Part shown: one piece after another, positions 58,381 through 64,000 of the stretch
Position numbering within the stretch: position 1 is the first letter of the stretch
How the letters are laid out: each line of letters opens with the position of its first letter
From: Megaustenia siamemsis
Taxonomy: Eukaryota; Mollusca; Gastropoda; Stylommatophora; Ariophantidae
Length of the DNA stretch: 64,000 nucleotides
Direction: 5' to 3'
NCBI GenBank assembly: GCA_032433765.1
Contig: JAVIAB010000073.1
Span: forward strand, 53,212,144-53,276,143
Notes under the pieces: model-generated
The model's database searches: none
What the model saw: only the letters and a program-made list of their open reading frames with translations
Told to the model about the DNA's origin: nothing
Program-made: the position numbers and the translations under genes

Positions 58381-58490
58381 AACTGGAACGATATGTACTT
58401 GAGATGGAATGAGTCAGACTACGGCAACATCTCAACTGTGAGAGTAAATCATGACGACATCTGGAAGCCAGACATCAAGTTGTACAATTA
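58381..58490 (+). CDS. nAChR subunit, next exon (through loop A)
   Basis: Second recognisable exon of the same receptor. The acceptor is tctcacacag/aac and the donor tta/gtgagt. The 110-nt exon starts in phase 0, exactly fitting the phase-0 end at 40143, and ends with two bases of a split codon. It reads [15 protein letters not shown], then a segment ending [13 protein letters not shown]. The WxPDxxLYN block is the classic loop A of nAChR subunits, with the conserved aromatic Tyr of the binding site. Two N-glycosylation sequons (NES, NIS) are visible. Joined in protein order the two exons give the usual NVW-x5-W spacing, so no exon is expected between them. The vertebrate genes split this stretch into a 45-bp exon and a longer one; here it is a single exon, as far as the sequence shows. 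The following exon (Cys-loop) is not seen before 64000. Confidence 0.93.
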
Positions 58491-58654
58491 GTGAGTACCC
58501 GATTTAGTGCGTGTGTTATACAGCCTGTTGTTTTTTGTCTTGTCTTGTAGGTCTTCTGCTTCTTGGCGAGGCACGATCCATTCAACCTCAGACTGTCTTC
58601 TAGGTTATATTAGAAAAGTGAAAATCACCTTCTAGTTTGATAATGATAATAAAT

Positions 58655-58748
58655 AGTTAGCTGAGTGGCAGTGTTCCCAAGCGTTCGGCTTCTCGTGGCA
58701 ATTCGCAGTGCCATGGAGTACGGGTTCGATCCTGCTTCGGACCAAATA
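58655..58748 (+). other. tRNA-like unit (SINE head)
   Basis: gttagctgagtggcagtg (A-box-like) and tacgggttcgatcctgc (B-box-like) are about 60 bases apart, followed by a T run at 58760-58769. It lies 165 bases after the nAChR donor at 58490. Too poorly paired for a working tRNA as far as I can fold it. Confidence 0.45.
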
Positions 58749-59014
58749 TTGTTCTTTGTTTTTTTTTTATGTTCTTGTTTATTATTATTTGTCATTTTTT
58801 TCTTAGTGCTGTAGTACATACTTCTTCCTCCTATGATTCCCTGAATTATCGCCTCGGAAGTTTCCCTCTGTAATAATATTCATTTAATGTTATTTGTCCC
58901 TAGTAAATAGTCTTCTGTCTGCTGTGTCTTGAATCAATTTAAAGGCGAACAGTGCAAGAATCAGTTTCAGCGTTATCAAAGGAAACACCTTCGGCCTCGG
59001 GTTGCGTAATCTTT

Positions 59015-59430
59015 GTAGAACGTTGCACTCACCACAGTCCTTTTGAAAGAATCATTATCTATAGCTATATCTCTCACAAAACGTTGCATTCACCACAGTC
59101 TGCAGGAAAGAATATCTGTCTCTAGCCAGATCTCTCACAGAACGTTTCACTCAACACAACCCGATTGAAAGAATCTCTATCTCTAGCCAGATCTCTAACA
59201 GAACCTTGCACTCATCAAAGCTTGCCTGAAAGAATCTCTAGCCAGATCTCTCACAGAACCTTGCACTCATCACAGCCTGCCTGAAAGAATCTCTATCTAG
59301 CCAGATCTCTCACAGAACCTTGCACTCATCACAGCCTGCCTGAAAGAATCTCTAGCCAGATAACTCATAGAACGTTGCATTCATCACAGCCTGCCTTAAA
59401 GAATCTCTATCTCTATTCAGATCTCTCACT
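59015..59430. repeat. 55-61-bp tandem array derived from LINE family C
   Basis: Seven units beginning at about 59021, 59082, 59143, 59204, 59259, 59318 and 59373, with cacagcctgcctgaaagaat and ctagccagatctctcaca. One monomer is present at 21236-21290 in LINE-C 3' sequence. Confidence 0.85.
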
Positions 59431-60187
59431 TCAGCTGTTGAATAAGAATTTTGATTTACGCAAATGCTGCATTTCGAATAATACTATTTAAAAAAAAAAA
59501 CAGATTAACAGAACACATTTGTCGACAGTGGAAGTAAGAAAATAAAAGGAAATAATGGGCCTAACAGAATGAGTAAAGTTATGGGAATAAGAGTTGGTTG
59601 AAATAATGAGGATAGGAAAATGGTGAATTGTCAGTTTAGAGAATTATTTGTACAGGTCTAGGAAGAAAACATATTTATCTTACAACGCTTTCATTTTCTG
59701 CTCATTGACAATATTTTGTAATGTCGTTGATAGGAGTGTGTCTTTTATTTTATATTTTGTTTGTGGTGAAGTGGAGGTGAAGAACAATTAGTGGAAGGTG
59801 GAAACAGCAGTTTATTGACCGGCATAATCCAAGGATGTAACTAAGTGAAGGCTAGACTGGATGTGTGAGTGTGTGCATTTATACTCTTGTAAAGATATCA
59901 ATATTGTATATATTTGTGTGTGTAAATATGGTCCTTTTCGTCTTTTTTTCAGACGGTTTAGTGGATGATTTGTGTATTTTTTTTATGTTTTGTTTTTGTT
60001 TAACAGCTTCTCTTGTGGCTGCTTCTATCAATGTTTGATAAACACACGCGGTCACATATTGAGGAAGTCAGGCCCAATGATCCACAGGACTGTGCTCACT
60101 CAGGCTGGGCACAGTGTATGGAGATAGTGCTTTTCCCAGACACATTGTGTGTATATATACATATGTACAATATGTGTATATTAAGTA
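59431..60187. other. Unassigned intron sequence
   Basis: GT/TA-rich stretch at 60145-60188. No receptor exon was found here or at 60726-61023. Confidence 0.55.
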
Positions 60188-60720
60188 TGTAACATTAGAA
60201 TCCCACGGATCTTGAACAAGATTCGAGATTCTAAAGCTCGAATCATCAAATTAAAACTAAAAAGTTTGGGAAGATTCTATTATTTTTACTTTATTGACGT
60301 TTAAAGGAAGCGTTCATTAACAAGAAAAAAACGGTGGATGTTGCAATTTTATTTGGTAACTAGATGTGGAAGCCCTGAACGTCACGTTGTTTTTATTATG
60401 CCATCTAGCGGAATCTTCCAGAACTTTCTAGTTATTAGACTGTGCTGAGTTTTCTTACAAATATCGGAACTAACTTTGGATAGTTCAAGAGGTATCTAGC
60501 AAATTGTGCCAAGATGTATAAACGCTGCGTCACGCAGTTGACTCAAGTTGTCTGCCAAGAGAACTACTCAACGCTACGAAGTGTGCAGCTTCGCGTTTAC
60601 TGTTCTACTCAACCCTCCGCAGCGCCTTACTTAACAAACGCTAGCAGTCTACGCTCGACATTAACTTTTTTGTATTGTTTTGTCCGTATCTCAGCGTTAT
60701 CTTACACGTGTAGTCCATGT
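60188..60720 (+). other. Possible solo LTR or promoter-like unit
   Basis: Begins TGTAACATTAG and is flanked by aagta on both sides (60183-60187 and 60721-60725). Inside are tgtataaacgctgcgtcacg (TATA-like) and a GC-richer stretch to 60650. The right end, ccatgt, does not give the expected CA terminus, so the call is weak. No coding similarity was seen. Confidence 0.25.
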
Positions 60721-61023
60721 AAGTAAAAAAAAAACAGTTGGGGTAAACTATACACCCCTGTATTACTTCTGTCCTAATTTTTAAGTTATCGGTATGGCAT
60801 GTTGCTGTCATGTAAAGACTTTTACAGAATTCTTCATTAAGAATGTTCAATTCATGAACGTTCATGTCATACAATTAGAAAATACCGAAAAACAGAGGCT
60901 GCAAAGCAAATTAAATGACTGGACGATTAGCTCCAGGTGAGTATACAATTGGCTCCAAAATTAGAGAACAAAGTTATAATTATTATAGTCCATTATGAAA
61001 AGATTATAGTCTATTACGAAGAG

Positions 61024-64000
61024 ATTATAGTCTAGTCATCATAATCATGTGCCGTGCCGGTTGGCGTTGGCGATCATGTCCTTCCACAATCTTCTATCTA
61101 CAGTGCATCGTATGAGTTCTGTTGTTGACTGTTTTCCATGCCATGACACCAAGCTATCCAGTATTTTCTCTCTTTGTCGTCCGCAATCTCTCTTTCCTTT
61201 TATTTTGCCAGTTGTAACCAAGTATTCCAACTTTCCTCTTCTCATGATGTGCCCACAACATGTTGATTGCTTATTTCTGATGTTTTTTAAGATCTCCCTT
61301 TTTGTGTTGGCCTCTTTTAGAACTTTCTCATTGATCTTTTTAGCTGTCCAGGTAACTTCCAACATTCTTCTGAGAAACCCCATCTCTGTGGCCTCTAATC
61401 GTCTTTTCATTTGTTTGTCTACTGTCCATGATTCGCTTCCATAGGTCAGAATTGGTTCTATATAGCATCGATGAACTCTCTTTCTCATTTCTATTGACAT
61501 AGATTTGTTGCATAAGATATTTTTCATTTTCTGAAATGCTATTTTGGCCTGAGCTATTCTGTTTTTTATTTCTGTGGTGCATCTTCCATCTGATGTTATC
61601 ACTGTGCCCATGAATTTCAAACGTTGCACTTGTTTCAGATTTGTCTTGTTTATTTTTATGCTGCATGCTGGTGATGATTATTTCTTCGATATAACAATTA
61701 CTTCTGTTTTCTTACTATTCAGACTGAGACCTTTCTTGTTGCTTTCTTGTACTATTATATCTATCATTTCTTGAAGCTCATTATATGTCTCTGCTAATAA
61801 GACTGTGTCATCCGCACATGGTAAATTATTTATGTTGTGACCGTTGACTTCAATTCCTTTTTTGTCTACTATTGATCTCATAATATGTTCGCTGTAAAGT
61901 GAAAACAAATCCGGTGACAGAACACAGCCTTGTCTGACTCCTTGCTTTATAAATTGGAATTGTCCTGCTTGGTTGTTAATTCGTATAGCTGCTGTCTGTT
62001 ACCAGTACATGTTTTTTATGATTCGCAGATCCTTGCCATCAATGTTTAATTTCTCCAGCATATTGATTATTTCCGCGTGCTTTACTTTGTCAAATGCTTT
62101 CGTGCAGTCTATAAAGCACATATATAGATCTTTCTTAAATTTATAGACCTTTCAATCAATGTTCTTAAGATGTATATTGCATTATTGGTGCCCTTTCCTT
62201 CCACAAATCCACATTGTTCCTCACTTATTTCCGATTTTAGTTTGTTCCTTACACGTCTCATGATGATTCCTAGTAATATTTTAGTCATATAGCTCATGAG
62301 ACTAATAGTGCGATGGTCTTCATAATCAGTGGCGTCTGACTTCTTCGGTAAGGCTACAAAGATAGATTTTAGTAGATCTTCGGGTATGTGTCCAGTGTTA
62401 TATATTTCATTGAGTAATTTTGTTATGACTTGTACTCCAAGCTCTCCTAATGCATTTATCTCTTCGATTGCTATATTGTCGGGACCTGAAGCTTTGCCTC
62501 TTTTCATGTGTTGAATTGCGTCCTCCACTTCACTCTGCATTATTGGTGGTCTTGTGTCTTCATTTGAATTGTTTAATTCTGGTCTTTCATCATCATAGAG
62601 TTGACTGATATATTCTGTCCATCTTTCCATTGTCTTCTCCTGTCCCATTATTATATTTCTCTCCTTTGATTTCACACATCCTGAAACTTTGACTTCTTTT
62701 CTTTCTGTTAATTCATTTAACTGATTGTGCATAAATTTTGAGTCTTTCTTTTGTTGTTTTTCCATTTCTTCACATTTCTGTTTTAACCATCCTTCTTTTG
62801 CTTCTCTGCATTTGTTTTGGATCTCTTTGTGCAATATTTTGTATGTCCGTTCTTCTTTCTTATGTTTTCTTCTTTCGTCCATTAGTTGTAATATGTGTTG
62901 TCATCCATTTCTTTTTGTTGTTTCTTTTAGTCACTGGTATTACGTCTTTTGATGTTTGTTTAATCGATTGTTTGAGCATTTCCCACTGTTCCTGGATGTC
63001 CTGTATTTTCTCACTAGCATTATATCTGTTTTGTACTATCGTGCTGTACTTATCACTCATCTGCTTATCTACTCTTAGCATATCTAGTTCTAATTTTATA
63101 TTTCTTGGTGATTTCTGTGCACTTCCGTAGTTTTATTCTTATCTTTCCAACTACTGATACATGGTCACTATTGCAATCTGCTCCTGGCCTTGTTTTAACA
63201 GATGTTAACCCATTCCTGAATCTTCTCTGTACCAGTATAAAATCAATTTGATTGTGTACTTTCTTGTCTGGGCTTTGCCATGTCCATAGTCGCCTAGGGT
63301 GTTGTTTGAACCAGGTGTTACCTATACTCATTTAATGTGTTTTTGCCCAATCTATCCCCTCTATCATTCGTCTCTCCAAGGCCATGCCCCCCAGTCACAT
63401 TTTGCACTTCAACTTTTCCTACTTTTGCATTGAAATCCTCTGATATAATAGTTATTTTTTGGGGATTTACACTTTTCCATTGTCGCCTCTAGCTCTTCAT
63501 CAAAAGTGCCAATGTCTTCTTCTTCGCTGTTACTTGTTGGTGCATAAACTTGAATTCTGTTGATATCCATTGGTCTGCCTCTCAATTTTACTTGCAGAAT
63601 TCTGTCTGATACTGGACAAAATCCTTTCACTGTTTTGCTTCTTTCTCTGTCTAACATGATGACTACTCCTCTTTCGTGTGTGGTTCCCCCAGAGTAAATT
63701 ACATTTCCACTGTCGCGTTGTAATAATCCTGCCCCTGTCCATCTCATTTCACATAGTCCCAAGATGTTCAATTTCATTCTCTTCATTTCTTGACTGATTT
63801 TTTTCTAGTTTTCCAACCTGGAATGCTGATCTAATGTTCCAAGTTCCTATTGCTAGTGTCTCTTTATTTTTGATCTTGCAGACAGGAGCATGATGACATT
63901 CGAGTGTCACCTGTAGCACATGACGCTCCCTACCGGACGAGGTGGCGGTGAAGTCCCCATTAACGTCGTTAGCTGTAAATATAAAGCTCTGGTTTGTCAT
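61024..64000 (-). mobile_element. LINE family B, second long copy, broken, runs off the window
   Basis: Minus-strand element, closely similar along its length to 2306-5640. Pieces in order: leader and endonuclease start 64000-63749 (LAIGTWNIRSAFQVGKLE), endonuclease 63786-63409, its end at 63331-63065 (KVHNQIDFILVQRRF, ADCNSDH), linker and RT at 62882-62109 (VALPKKSDATDYEDHRTISL), RT palm at 61908-61678 and C-terminal domain 61629-61045, ending RHGT and a TGA stop in the tail. Frameshifts near 63750, 63350, 63100 and 62100, plus a missing Tyr in the palm box (PCADD in place of RYADD), make it dead. The 5' end lies beyond 64000. Confidence 0.85.

Overview
This is animal genomic DNA, most likely from a mollusc or another lophotrochozoan. 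No prokaryotic gene organisation is present. The only host gene I can support is a nicotinic acetylcholine receptor (nAChR) subunit on the + strand. It is represented by two exons, 39950-40143 and 58381-58490, with good splice sites and matching phase, separated by an 18.2-kb intron. The 5' (signal peptide) exon and everything after loop A were not found here. The organism call is an inference from the repeat style (many RTE-like LINEs, tRNA-derived SINEs, abundant minisatellites) and the receptor sequence; species cannot be fixed.

Nearly all the rest is repetitive. Non-LTR retrotransposons of at least seven types are present. I label them A-G for this window only. A: intact copy 53624-56989 (-), fragments at 18.6, 20.6 and 37.7 kb. 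B: broken near-full-length copies 2306-5640 (-) and 61024-64000 (-), fragments at 13.5, 16.9 and 30.8 kb. C: 21.2 kb. D: fragments at 26.0, 27.3-28.3, 38.3, 42.8 and 45.9 kb. E: C-terminal pieces and 3' tails at 8.8, 12.5, 23.3, 39.5, 40.4 and 46.3 kb. F: 36.6 and 40.7 kb. G: 15.9 and 43.9 kb. The A copy has an uninterrupted 1020-residue endonuclease/reverse transcriptase frame and an 8-bp target-site duplication, so it is young.

Three tRNA-derived SINE families occur (SINE1 nine copies, SINE2 four, SINE3 two), plus two isolated tRNA-like units, a further dispersed repeat (R4, four copies), a dead Tc1/mariner element at 28.8-29.8 kb and a possible Penelope-type fragment with a hammerhead-like motif near 57.2 kb.

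Twenty or so tandem arrays fill the gaps; the largest is 2.2 kb of a 49-bp unit at 31.4-33.65 kb. Several arrays grew out of LINE 3' regions. Arrays whose period is a multiple of three (12, 33, 36, 45, 48, 51, 54 bp) create long open frames on both strands that are not genes.

No new defence, biosynthetic or other gene system was seen. The most instructive signals are the intact LINE whose stop codon is part of its TGA tail, a conserved 3' hairpin in family E, a twin-priming inversion at 27.3-28.3 kb, and repeated birth of minisatellites from transposon sequence.
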